The position numbers were made by a program, and so were the translations under genes. Positions 1-6,105 of a DNA stretch of 9,237 nt are shown here, piece by piece (position 1 is the stretch's first letter; each line of letters starts with the position of its first letter). The stretch is from Pseudomonadota bacterium (GTDB lineage: Bacteria > Pseudomonadota > Alphaproteobacteria > Rhizobiales > Xanthobacteraceae): positions 1-9,237 of the forward strand of contig JAEZFA010000320.1 in the NCBI GenBank assembly GCA_023417665.1, read 5' to 3'. Under the pieces are notes generated by a model that was given only the letters and a program-made list of their open reading frames with translations, was not told where the DNA came from and did not search any database.

Positions 1-1
1 G

Positions 2-1042
2 CTGAGTGCAGGCGGCGGCAGCGCGCAATGGTTTCCATTCCAGGGCCCGAATCCCGCACCTACCCCGCCGGCCGACATTCCGAACGCGCCGCCGGCGCGG
101 ACCGCACCCCAGCCGCTGCAACCGCCGCCCCCGTTGCAACAACCGCAGCAGCATATTCAGCAGCCACCGCAGGTGCGCCCCGCACCCGCCGCAAAAGAAA
201 CGCCACCGCCCGCCAACGCGCCGCTGCGCTTCACGCTCAATCTCGTCGCCCGCTTCTCCGCCGACGGCCCGGTCGTGAACCGTTCGCTGCACTGGCGCGT
301 GTTTACCGAGCGACCCGGCACCGATCAGCCGCTGACGCTTCTGAATGAATCGAAAGAGGCCTCGCCGACGTTCCAGCTTCCGCCGGGACGTTACGTCGTG
401 CATGTCGCCTATGGGCTTGCGAGCTTTGCGCGGCGCGTGAACGTCACCGAAAACCTGCGCGAGACATTGCTCGTCAACGCGGGCGGCCTGCGCCTGCACG
501 GCCGCGTCGGCGAAGCCGTGATCCAGCAGCAGAAGCTTCGCTTCGACGTATTCGAGGGCAATTTCCTGCAACGCACCGCGGCCGACGGCAAGAACAAGCG
601 TACGCTTCGCAACGAGCGGCCGCCGGTCATCCGCGGCGTCGTGCCTGGAGATGTCGTGCTACTGCCGGCCGGTACTTATCACGTGCAATCGACTTACGGC
701 GAAGGCAACTCGACCATTACCGCGGACGTCCGCATCGAAGCCGGCCGCCTCACTGACGCCACCGTCCATCATCGCGCGGCGCAGATCACGCTCCGGCTGG
801 TTCACGCGACCGGCTGCGAGGCGCTCGCGAATACGTCATGGTCGGTGCTGACGCCGGGCGGCGACTCCATCAAGGAGTTCATCGGCGCGTTTCCGTCCAT
901 CGTGCTTGCCGACGGCGAGTATGTCGCCGTCGCGCGCCATGACGGAAAAACCTATCAAGCCAATTTCAAGGTCGCCGCGGGACAGGATCGCGAAGTCGAA
1001 GTGATCGCACGCGGCGATAACCAGGCCCAGACGCTGAACTAG
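2..1042 (+). CDS. Secreted/envelope protein with Pro/Gln-rich linker and three beta-sandwich-like repeats (5' partial)
   Basis: The reading frame is open from base 2 to a TAG at 1040-1042, so the gene starts upstream of the window and 346 codons are visible. A TTG at 134 is an available but unlikely start, because the upstream codons continue the same Pro-rich composition. The first residues (LSAGGGSAQ then WFPF) look like the end of a signal peptide with a cleavage site after SAQ. Residues about 16-75 are a low-complexity Pro/Gln/Ala linker. After that, three units share one core: LPPGRYVVHVAYG (126-138), LPAGTYHVQSTYG (221-233) and LADGEYVAVARHDG (302-315). Each is preceded by a W/F-x-V strand and followed by a short alternating strand pattern. 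This resembles carboxypeptidase-regulatory or PEGA-type Ig-like folds. I do not recognise a named family. An extracytoplasmic location is inferred from the signal-like start and the linker. It converges on thrS with one base between the stop codons. Confidence 0.75.
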   Translation: MSAGGGSAQWFPFQGPNPAPTPPADIPNAPPARTAPQPLQPPPPLQQPQQHIQQPPQVRPAPAAKETPPPANAPLRFTLNLVARFSADGPVVNRSLHWRVFTERPGTDQPLTLLNESKEASPTFQLPPGRYVVHVAYGLASFARRVNVTENLRETLLVNAGGLRLHGRVGEAVIQQQKLRFDVFEGNFLQRTAADGKNKRTLRNERPPVIRGVVPGDVVLLPAGTYHVQSTYGEGNSTITADVRIEAGRLTDATVHHRAAQITLRLVHATGCEALANTSWSVLTPGGDSIKEFIGAFPSIVLADGEYVAVARHDGKTYQANFKVAAGQDREVEVIARGDNQAQTLN

Positions 1043-1043
1043 C

Positions 1044-3020
1044 TTACGCCGCCTCGTCCTCTTGTTCCCGCTTCATATCCGGCGCCGTCGCTTCAGCGAC
1101 CAGCGCTGCGAGCGCCGCTTCGAGCGGCATCGAAGACTGTTGCTGCGAGCCAAGACGGCGGATCGACACCGTACGCTCTTCCGCCTCCTTCTTGCCGACC
1201 ACGAGCAACACTGGAATCTTCGCGAGCGAATGCTCGCGCACCTTGTAGTTGATCTTTTCGTTGCGAAGATCGATCTCGGCGCGCAGTCCGAGCTTTGTCG
1301 CCGCCTTCAGCACGTCCTTCGCATAGGCGTCTGCATCCGACGTGATGGTGCAGACCTTGATCTGCGACGGCGCGAGCCATAGCGGAAAATGCCCGGCGTG
1401 GTGCTCGATCAGAATTCCGGTGAAGCGCTCGAGCGAGCCGCAAATCGCGCGATGCACCATGACCGGCGTCTTCTTACCACCGTCGGCATCGATGTAGAAC
1501 GCGCCGAAACGCTCCGGCAGGTTGAAGTCGACCTGTGTGGTACCGCATTGCCAGTCGCGGCCGATCGCATCGCGCAGCACATATTCGAACTTCGGACCGT
1601 AGAACGCGCCCTCGCCCGGATTGATCGCGGTCTTGATGCGTCCGCCGGAAGCGGCCGCGATCTGTTCGAGCACCTTTGTCATCACCGCCTCCGCGTGATC
1701 CCACGCCTCGTTGGTGCCGACGCGCTTTTCGGGACGCGTGGACAGCTTCACCGTCAGTTCGCCCGTGAAGCCGAAGTCGTCATAGGTCGACAGAATAAGA
1801 TCGTTGATCTTGAGGCATTCTTCCGCAAGCTGCTCCTCGGTGCAGAAGACATGCGCGTCGTCCTGCGTGAAGCCGCGCACGCGCAAGAGCCCGTGCATCG
1901 CACCCGACGGCTCGTAGCGATGCACCACGCCGAACTCCGCGAGCCGGATCGGCAGGTCGCGATAGCTTTTCAGGCCGTGCTTGAAAATCTGCACATGGCC
2001 TGGGCAGTTCATGGGCTTGAGCACGAAGAAGCGCTTGTCCTCGGCATCGTCGCCGGCCGACTGCGCCGCAAACATGTTCTCGCGATACCACTCCCAGTGG
2101 CCCGAGGTTTCCCACAACACCTTGTCGAGCAGTTGCGGTGCGTTCACCTCGTCATAGTTGCCGCGCAGGCGGCGGCGCATGTAGGAAACCACGGACTGGA
2201 ATAGCGACCAGCCTTTTGCGTGCCAGAACACGACGCCCGGGCCCTCTTCCTGAAAATGGAAGAGATCCATTTCGCGTCCGAGCTTCCGGTGATCGCGCTT
2301 CTCCGCCTCTTCGAGACGGTGGATGTAATCGTCGAGCTGTTTCTGGTCGGGCCAAGCGGTGCCGTAGATGCGCGTCAGCATCGGCTTGTTGGCGTCACCC
2401 CGCCAATAGGCGCCCGCGACTTTCATCAACTTAAAGGCGTTGCCGATCTTGCCGGTCGAGGGCATGTGCGGCCCGCGGCAGAGATCGAACCATTCGCCCT
2501 GCTTGTAGATTTTCAGTTCCTGATCGGCAGGAATGCTCTCGACGAGCTCGACCTTGAAGTTCTCGCCCTTGTCCTTGAAGACCTGCTTGGCCTGATCGCG
2601 CGTCCAGACTTCCTTGGTGAACGGTTTGTCCCGCGCGATGATCTCTTTCATCTTCTTTTCGATCGCGGGGAAGTCTTCCGGCGTGAACGGCTGGTTACGG
2701 AAGAAGTCGTAGTAGAAGCCGTTCTCGATCGACGGGCCGATCGTCACCTGCGTGCCCGGAAACAGCTCCTGCACGGCTTCCGCCATCACGTGCGCCGCAT
2801 CGTGGCGGATCAGCTCGAGCGCACGGGGATCGTCGCGCGAGACGAATTCGATCTTCGCATCGCGATTGATCGAATCGGTGAGGTCCATGACCTCGCCGTC
2901 GAGTGCCATCGCGACCGTGCGCTTGGCCAGCGACGGCGAAATGCCTTTGGCGATATCGAGACCGGAGATGCCGTTTTCAAATTCGCGGCGTGCGCCGTCG
3001 GGAAAGGTCAGCGTGACCAT
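1044..3020 (-). CDS. thrS: Threonyl-tRNA synthetase
   Basis: This cytoplasmic class II enzyme charges tRNA-Thr with threonine and edits mischarged Ser-tRNA-Thr. At 658 residues it has the full bacterial length. Domains in order: an N-terminal TGS domain (about 1-62), then the editing domain with H73 and H77 of the HxxxH motif plus C181 and H185 of CRGPH. The class II catalytic core follows (about 260-550), with MNCPGH, motif 2 around HRYEPSGAMHGLLRVRGFTQ and motif 3 around GSLERFTGILIEH. The C-terminal anticodon-binding domain spans about 553-645. The three zinc ligands of the family appear as C339, H390 and H523. The ATG at 3020 is supported by an excellent AAGGAGG six bases upstream and by the conserved TGS start. 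It is the last gene of the minus-strand cluster; yidD ends 104 bases upstream, with a palindromic element in between. The enzyme looks intact. Confidence 0.98.
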   Translation of the reverse strand: MVTLTFPDGARREFENGISGLDIAKGISPSLAKRTVAMALDGEVMDLTDSINRDAKIEFVSRDDPRALELIRHDAAHVMAEAVQELFPGTQVTIGPSIENGFYYDFFRNQPFTPEDFPAIEKKMKEIIARDKPFTKEVWTRDQAKQVFKDKGENFKVELVESIPADQELKIYKQGEWFDLCRGPHMPSTGKIGNAFKLMKVAGAYWRGDANKPMLTRIYGTAWPDQKQLDDYIHRLEEAEKRDHRKLGREMDLFHFQEEGPGVVFWHAKGWSLFQSVVSYMRRRLRGNYDEVNAPQLLDKVLWETSGHWEWYRENMFAAQSAGDDAEDKRFFVLKPMNCPGHVQIFKHGLKSYRDLPIRLAEFGVVHRYEPSGAMHGLLRVRGFTQDDAHVFCTEEQLAEECLKINDLILSTYDDFGFTGELTVKLSTRPEKRVGTNEAWDHAEAVMTKVLEQIAAASGGRIKTAINPGEGAFYGPKFEYVLRDAIGRDWQCGTTQVDFNLPERFGAFYIDADGGKKTPVMVHRAICGSLERFTGILIEHHAGHFPLWLAPSQIKVCTITSDADAYAKDVLKAATKLGLRAEIDLRNEKINYKVREHSLAKIPVLLVVGKKEAEERTVSIRRLGSQQQSSMPLEAALAALVAEATAPDMKREQEDEAA

Positions 3021-3026
3021 CGTCGT

Positions 3027-3033
3027 CCTCCTT
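3027..3033 (-). promoter_or_regulatory. Strong Shine-Dalgarno of thrS
   Basis: The minus strand reads AAGGAGG six bases before the ATG at 3020. It is the best ribosome binding site in the window and fixes the thrS start. Confidence 0.85.
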
Positions 3034-3067
3034 GCTCACTCCTGCAAACCAGGCAGGTAAGCGATTG

Positions 3068-3116
3068 GCGCGTGATCCCGAAAAGTGGGTACCGGTTTTC
3101 GGATCAGATCACGCGC
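3068..3116. repeat. Palindromic intergenic element between yidD and thrS
   Basis: Two 10-base arms match perfectly as inverted repeats: GCGCGTGATC at 3068-3077 and GATCACGCGC at 3107-3116. Inside them a second pair matches, CCGAAAA at 3078-3084 with TTTTCGG at 3096-3102. An unpaired ATCA (3103-3106) lies on one side and a GGTACC-containing loop at the centre. Either strand could fold into a long hairpin. No T-run follows on the minus strand, so it is not a classic intrinsic terminator. From memory, sequences close to GATCCCGAAAAGTGG-N-ACCGGTTTTCGGA are frequent intergenic palindromes in rhizobial genomes. The family assignment therefore rests on recall and not on a search. Possible roles are mRNA 3'-end protection of the yidD message or a non-autonomous mobile repeat. 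Confidence 0.75.
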
Positions 3117-3124
3117 AGATAAAA

Positions 3125-3472
3125 CTATTTTCCAGTTTTCGCTGGCGGCGTTTGATTCGTGCCGCGCCAGCGCCCGTAGCGCCACGGCATATACCAGCGG
3201 GCGTGCGCGGGTAAAGTATCGGGCACGAAATCAAGTCCCGAGGTGCCGAACGGGCCGCAGCGGCAGAAGCGCGAGAGCGTCATCCAGCCGCCGGCCCAAA
3301 GGCCGTGACGCATAAGCGCCTCGTCGCCGTATTCCGAACAGGTCGGCAGGTGCCGGCAGCGAAAGCCGATCAGCGGCGAGAGCGTATAGCGGTAGCCCTT
3401 GATCAGCGCCCGCCCCGCCAGCCGCGGCGCCCGTGCGGCTTGATCGAACAGCCTGTCGAGATCGTTCGCCAT
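3125..3472 (-). CDS. yidD: Membrane protein insertion efficiency factor YidD
   Basis: YidD is a small inner-membrane-associated protein that assists YidC/Sec-dependent membrane protein insertion. The 115-residue product has the family core YRYTLSPLIGFRCR (28-40), PTCSEYGDEAL (43-53) and RCGPFG (71-76), with the conserved cysteines C39, C45 and C72. The N-terminal segment (about 1-25) looks amphipathic, as expected for membrane association. The C-terminal tail (about 88-115) is basic and aromatic-rich and extends beyond the conserved core. The frame is open upstream to an ATG at 3562, but I chose the ATG at 3472. It gives the usual family N-terminus, and it overlaps the TAA of the upstream cupin gene as TAATG, which suggests translational coupling. 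No clear Shine-Dalgarno precedes it, which fits reinitiation. In many other bacteria yidD sits between rnpA and yidC, so this thrS-linked position is a lineage-specific context. Confidence 0.93.
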   Translation of the reverse strand: MANDLDRLFDQAARAPRLAGRALIKGYRYTLSPLIGFRCRHLPTCSEYGDEALMRHGLWAGGWMTLSRFCRCGPFGTSGLDFVPDTLPAHARWYMPWRYGRWRGTNQTPPAKTGK

Positions 3473-4044
3473 TACCCGGATACGGGCTTCAATCCGGCTT
3501 CGTATTCCCCGTCGACCAGAATAAAAGCCATCCGGCAATTCGCGCCGGAGGTATTTCGCCACGCGTGAATGGTGCCGTTCTGGACGACCACGTCGCCGGC
3601 TTTCAGATCAATTTCTGTGTCGTCCAGTAACAACGTCATCCGGCCTTCAAGCACGATCCCGTAGTCCACCGACTGCGTACGATGCATGAACGGATGGCGC
3701 TCGTAGAGCTTCGGGTCCGTCACCGGGTGCAGTCCCATCAACTCGAAAAGCTTCCCCGCCAGTTCCATCGGCGGCTTCGGCTTGCTGGCGTCTTCGGGCG
3801 GGAAGTCGATCACGCGAATGATGGTCCCGCCTTTCGGCGGCGGCACCTTGACCGGTCGGTCCCTGGTCGGGTCGCTCTTGGCGGAAATGTTCGCGGGAGC
3901 GGACTGCGTATTCCAGACTTCGTAGAACGCGAGGCCCGGCACCGCCGGTTGCGTGAAGACCACAGGCGGCTCTCCGTCTTCAACCACGATCGCTTTGCCA
4001 TTCGCATCGTGTCCGGTGACGATCCTGCGCATCTTGGGCGCCAT
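3472..4044 (-). CDS. Cupin-domain protein
   Basis: The 190-residue protein carries a C-terminal cupin barrel (about 95-180). Its first motif region reads HRTQSVDYGIVLEG (121-134) and is followed by a GDVVVQNGTIHAW segment (150-162). Possible metal ligands are H121, D127, E133 and H160, but the classical HxH pair of motif 1 is not present. The substrate and metal therefore cannot be assigned. The N-terminal half (1-90) lacks a recognised motif. No signal peptide or membrane segment is visible, so it is probably cytoplasmic. The ATG at 4044 has AAGGGAG six bases upstream. It lies 23 bases after the Fe-S scaffold stop, and its own stop overlaps the yidD start by one base. All three genes are probably one transcript. 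I recall similar 'cupin domain-containing proteins' in rhizobia without a characterised function. Confidence 0.85.
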   Translation of the reverse strand: MAPKMRRIVTGHDANGKAIVVEDGEPPVVFTQPAVPGLAFYEVWNTQSAPANISAKSDPTRDRPVKVPPPKGGTIIRVIDFPPEDASKPKPPMELAGKLFELMGLHPVTDPKLYERHPFMHRTQSVDYGIVLEGRMTLLLDDTEIDLKAGDVVVQNGTIHAWRNTSGANCRMAFILVDGEYEAGLKPVSG

Positions 4045-4067
4045 AGCTTTCTCCCTTGTTTATGGGC

Positions 4068-4505
4068 CTATTTGGCCTGCTTTTGTTCGATCTGGCCGAT
4101 GGCGTCGACTACAGCGTCGAAGGTTAGCAAGGTCGAAGCGTGCCGCGCCTTGTAGTCGCGCACCGGCTCCAGCACGGCGAGATCCGCCCACTTGCCGCCG
4201 GGCGCCGGGCCATTCTCCTTCAGCATCCGGTACATCTGCTCGCGCACCTGGCGAAGCTCCGCTGCACTCGAGCCGACCACATGCCGCGCCATGATCGAAG
4301 ACGATGCCTGTCCGAGCGCGCAGGCGCGCACGTCATGGGCGAAGTCGGTGACCTTGTCTCCGGCCATGGTCAGATCGACCGTAACGGTCGACCCACAGAG
4401 CTTGGAGTGGGCGGTCGCCGAGGCGTCGGGGTGCGGCAACCGGCCTCCCCGCGGAATGTCGGCGGCGAGCTCCAGGATGCGGCGGTTATAAACATCATTC
4501 AGCAT
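4068..4505 (-). CDS. IscU/NifU-like iron-sulfur cluster assembly scaffold protein lacking the third ligand cysteine
   Basis: The 145-residue product fits the IscU/NifU N-terminal fold. It opens with VYNRRILELAADIPRGG, followed by the first scaffold cysteine in HSKLCGSTVTVDL (C37) and the second in ACALGQASSSIMA (C62). The family's third conserved segment is present as PVRDYKARHASTLLTFDAV (114-132). At the position of the third IscU ligand (Cys106 in E. coli IscU) the sequence has H122-A123-S124 instead of His-Cys-Ser. C37, C62 and H122 remain as possible ligands. Whether it builds clusters, binds zinc like some IscU proteins, or has another role is unknown. The ATG at 4505 matches the usual family N-terminus, although its Shine-Dalgarno is weak. 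It is the first gene of the minus-strand cluster and is divergent from folE. Confidence 0.9.
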   Translation of the reverse strand: MLNDVYNRRILELAADIPRGGRLPHPDASATAHSKLCGSTVTVDLTMAGDKVTDFAHDVRACALGQASSSIMARHVVGSSAAELRQVREQMYRMLKENGPAPGGKWADLAVLEPVRDYKARHASTLLTFDAVVDAIGQIEQKQAK

Positions 4506-4860
4506 GGTCAGGCTGCGTTCAGCATTCTTGGTCTATTCCCTACTCCGCGAATTTGCCGCAATCCAACACCAAGTTTCTTCACGGCTTGCGGGAACTAATG
4601 TACGGGGGTGCCGGTTCTCACGGGTGCTGACCGCCCTAAAGACAAGAAGGCGGAAAGTTTTCGGGAAACTGCCACAGAGGCGTCTTTCGCAAGTCAAAGT
4701 CCCCGGAAAGATAAGACCGATAAGCTCGGGTTGGAAGGCACCCGGCTGACGGGAAGAAATGTGCCTCCTGCATAGCCGCCCCTCCGCCCGGAGGCCGGAC
4801 TGCAAAACGAGAATGGAAGCCGGACGACGGGCGTCGCCGGTACGAATGGAGAAGACCAAG
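4506..4860. other. Divergent intergenic region between the Fe-S scaffold gene and folE
   Basis: No convincing gene lies in these 355 bases. They must hold the promoters for both the minus-strand scaffold-cupin-yidD cluster and folE. The only perfect short palindrome I see is CCTCCG-CC-CGGAGG at 4781-4794, upstream of folE. A weak sigma70-like pair faces folE: TTCGCA at 4686-4691 and GATAAG at 4710-4715 with an 18-base spacer, each matching the consensus at four of six positions. The folE frame is open back to an ATG at 4759, but the extra residues are Arg-rich and unlike FolE. No terminator or riboswitch-like fold was recognised by eye. Confidence 0.5.
4848..4851 (+). promoter_or_regulatory. 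Shine-Dalgarno that decides the folE start
   Basis: GGAG lies nine bases before the ATG at 4861. The alternative in-frame ATGs at 4759, 4813 and 4846 either have poorer sites or yield an unlikely N-terminus, so 4861 is preferred. Confidence 0.55.
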
Positions 4861-5502
4861 ATGGATGCCGTCGTCACGTCGCTGCTGAAGCAGCCGGATG
4901 CAGCACCCGAACTAGCACCGGTAAAGCGCCCCTCCCGCGAAGAGGCAGAGGCTGCTGCGCGTACGTTGATCGCCTGGGTCGGCGACAACCCGAACCGCGA
5001 AGGCTTGCTCGATACGCCGCGCCGCATGGTGAAGGCTTACGAGGAGGTATTCGGCGGCTACGGTGAAACCCCCGAAGAAATTCTCGGCCGCACCTTCGGC
5101 GAGATCGGCACGTTCGACGACCTCGTCGTCGTGCGCGACATCCCGTTCTTTTCGCACTGCGAACATCACATCATGCCCATGATGGGCAAGGTGCACGTCG
5201 CCTACTTTCCGGTAGAGCGCGTGGTCGGCCTCTCGAAATTTTCGCGCCTGATCGAAATTTTCGGCCGCCGCCTGCAGACGCAGGAGCATCTCACCTCGCA
5301 GATTACCGATGCCATTGACGAGCATCTGAAACCGCGCGGCTGCGCGGTGATGATCGAAGCCGAGCACATGTGCATGGCCATGCGCGGCGTGCAGCGTCAG
5401 GGCGTGTCGACCGTCACGACCCAGTTCACCGGCGTCTTCCGTGACGATCCGGCCGAACAGGTGCGGTTCTTCACGCTGGTGCGCGGCAGCCGCAAGGATT
5501 AA
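4861..5502 (+). CDS. folE: GTP cyclohydrolase I (FolE type)
   Basis: FolE converts GTP to 7,8-dihydroneopterin triphosphate, the entry step to folate and, in some bacteria, to other pterins and queuosine-type bases. The 213-residue product has the conserved TPRRMVKAYEEVFGGY segment (52-67). The active-site stretch FFSHCEHHIMPMMGK (96-110) carries the zinc ligands C100 and H103 and the adjacent H102. The third zinc ligand is C171 in EHMCMAMRGV (168-177), with H169 beside it. RQGVSTVTTQFTGVF follows at 179-193. Length and all key residues match the type I, zinc-dependent enzyme. It is cytoplasmic and expected to be a homodecamer. It stands alone on the plus strand, with a long divergent leader upstream and a strong terminator 28 bases downstream, so it is probably monocistronic. 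Confidence 0.97.
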   Translation: MDAVVTSLLKQPDAAPELAPVKRPSREEAEAAARTLIAWVGDNPNREGLLDTPRRMVKAYEEVFGGYGETPEEILGRTFGEIGTFDDLVVVRDIPFFSHCEHHIMPMMGKVHVAYFPVERVVGLSKFSRLIEIFGRRLQTQEHLTSQITDAIDEHLKPRGCAVMIEAEHMCMAMRGVQRQGVSTVTTQFTGVFRDDPAEQVRFFTLVRGSRKD

Positions 5503-5530
5503 CTCTTCCCTCCCAGCCTACCGACTGCCA

Positions 5531-5564
5531 CGGGCTCGCTTACAAGGCGGGCCCGTTTTCTTTT
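5531..5564 (+). terminator. Rho-independent terminator after folE
   Basis: A nine-pair stem forms between CGGGCTCGC (5531-5539) and GCGGGCCCG (5547-5555), with one T-G wobble and a seven-base loop. It is followed by TTTTCTTTT (5556-5564). It starts 28 bases after the folE stop and 46 bases separate it from hisI, so the two genes are probably transcribed separately. Confidence 0.92.
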
Positions 5565-5610
5565 GCGCGGCCGTGCTAGAACGGCTTCCGATTGTCAGGA
5601 AGATACGCCG

Positions 5611-5994
5611 ATGCACGACAAAGACCGCGAGGAAGGCACGAACCTTCTGCCCCGCTTCGACGCGAACGGATTGATCAGCGCCATCGTCGCAGATGCGGCG
5701 AGCGGCGAAGTGCTGATGCTCGCGCACATGAACGAGGAGGCGCTGACGCGCACGATCGAGACGCGCGAAGGCTGGTTCTGGTCGCGCTCCCGCAAATCGC
5801 TCTGGAAGAAAGGCGAATCGAGCGGCAACGTCTTGCGCGTATCCGAAATGAGAATTGATTGCGACCAGGATGCGGTGCTGCTCAAGGTCAGCGTCTCGGG
5901 CGACGGCAAGACCTGTCACACCGGCCGGCGCTCCTGCTTCTATCGTTCGGTCCCGCTCGGCCGCGCAGGCGGCTCGCTGTCCTTCGAAAAGTGA
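5611..5994 (+). CDS. hisI: Phosphoribosyl-AMP cyclohydrolase (monofunctional HisI)
   Basis: HisI opens the purine ring of 1-(5-phosphoribosyl)-AMP in the third step of histidine synthesis. The 127-residue product has the family segments LMLAHMNEEAL (36-46) and GWFWSRSRKSLWKKGESSGN (54-73). The metal-binding stretch is RIDCDQDA (81-88), with D83, D85 and D87 as the magnesium site and C84 as a zinc ligand. The other zinc cysteines, C102 and C109, lie in TCHTGRRSCF. There is no HisE pyrophosphohydrolase domain, so this is the short monofunctional form. The ATG at 5611 follows an AGGA about ten bases upstream and matches the usual start; an in-frame ATG at 5563 overlaps the folE terminator and is rejected. 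The promoter must lie in or just before the 46 bases after that terminator, giving a short leader. No other his gene is in the window. Confidence 0.96.
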   Translation: MHDKDREEGTNLLPRFDANGLISAIVADAASGEVLMLAHMNEEALTRTIETREGWFWSRSRKSLWKKGESSGNVLRVSEMRIDCDQDAVLLKVSVSGDGKTCHTGRRSCFYRSVPLGRAGGSLSFEK

Positions 5995-6105
5995 AGCAAG
6001 GCTGACGCGATCCTGCCTAGGTTGGCTTCTAAAGCCCTGTCTCGCGGGCGACGATCGCACCGCGCCGCCGGAACTTCGCGGGTTCCATGAGCGTTGGGGT
6101 GAGCC

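Noticed and set aside
1389..2204. Long open frame (271 codons) antisense to thrS
   Set aside because: It is fully inside the unambiguous thrS gene on the other strand. High GC makes antisense frames open, and its product is Arg/Leu/His-rich without motifs.
2220..3122. Second long antisense frame (300 codons) opposite the thrS 5' half
   Set aside because: Shadow of the thrS coding sequence. It also runs through the thrS ribosome binding site and the intergenic palindrome and has no family resemblance.
3473..3562. Thirty extra N-terminal codons for YidD from an ATG at 3562
   Set aside because: They are an out-of-frame reading of the cupin 3' end. The TAATG overlap at 3472 and the family N-terminus favour the shorter form.
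4759..4860. Longer FolE with 34 extra residues from the ATG at 4759
   Set aside because: The added residues are Arg-rich, unlike FolE N-termini, and include a palindrome. GGAG at 4848-4851 supports the ATG at 4861.
4533..5027. 164-codon minus-strand frame crossing the folE upstream region and folE start
   Set aside because: It overlaps the start of folE, is Ser/Arg-rich, and has no Shine-Dalgarno or recognisable domain.
6020..6090. Short stems between hisI and the patatin gene (GGCTT-CTA-AAGCC and GGAAC-N7-GTTCC)
   Set aside because: Five-pair stems without a T-run are expected by chance in GC-rich DNA.
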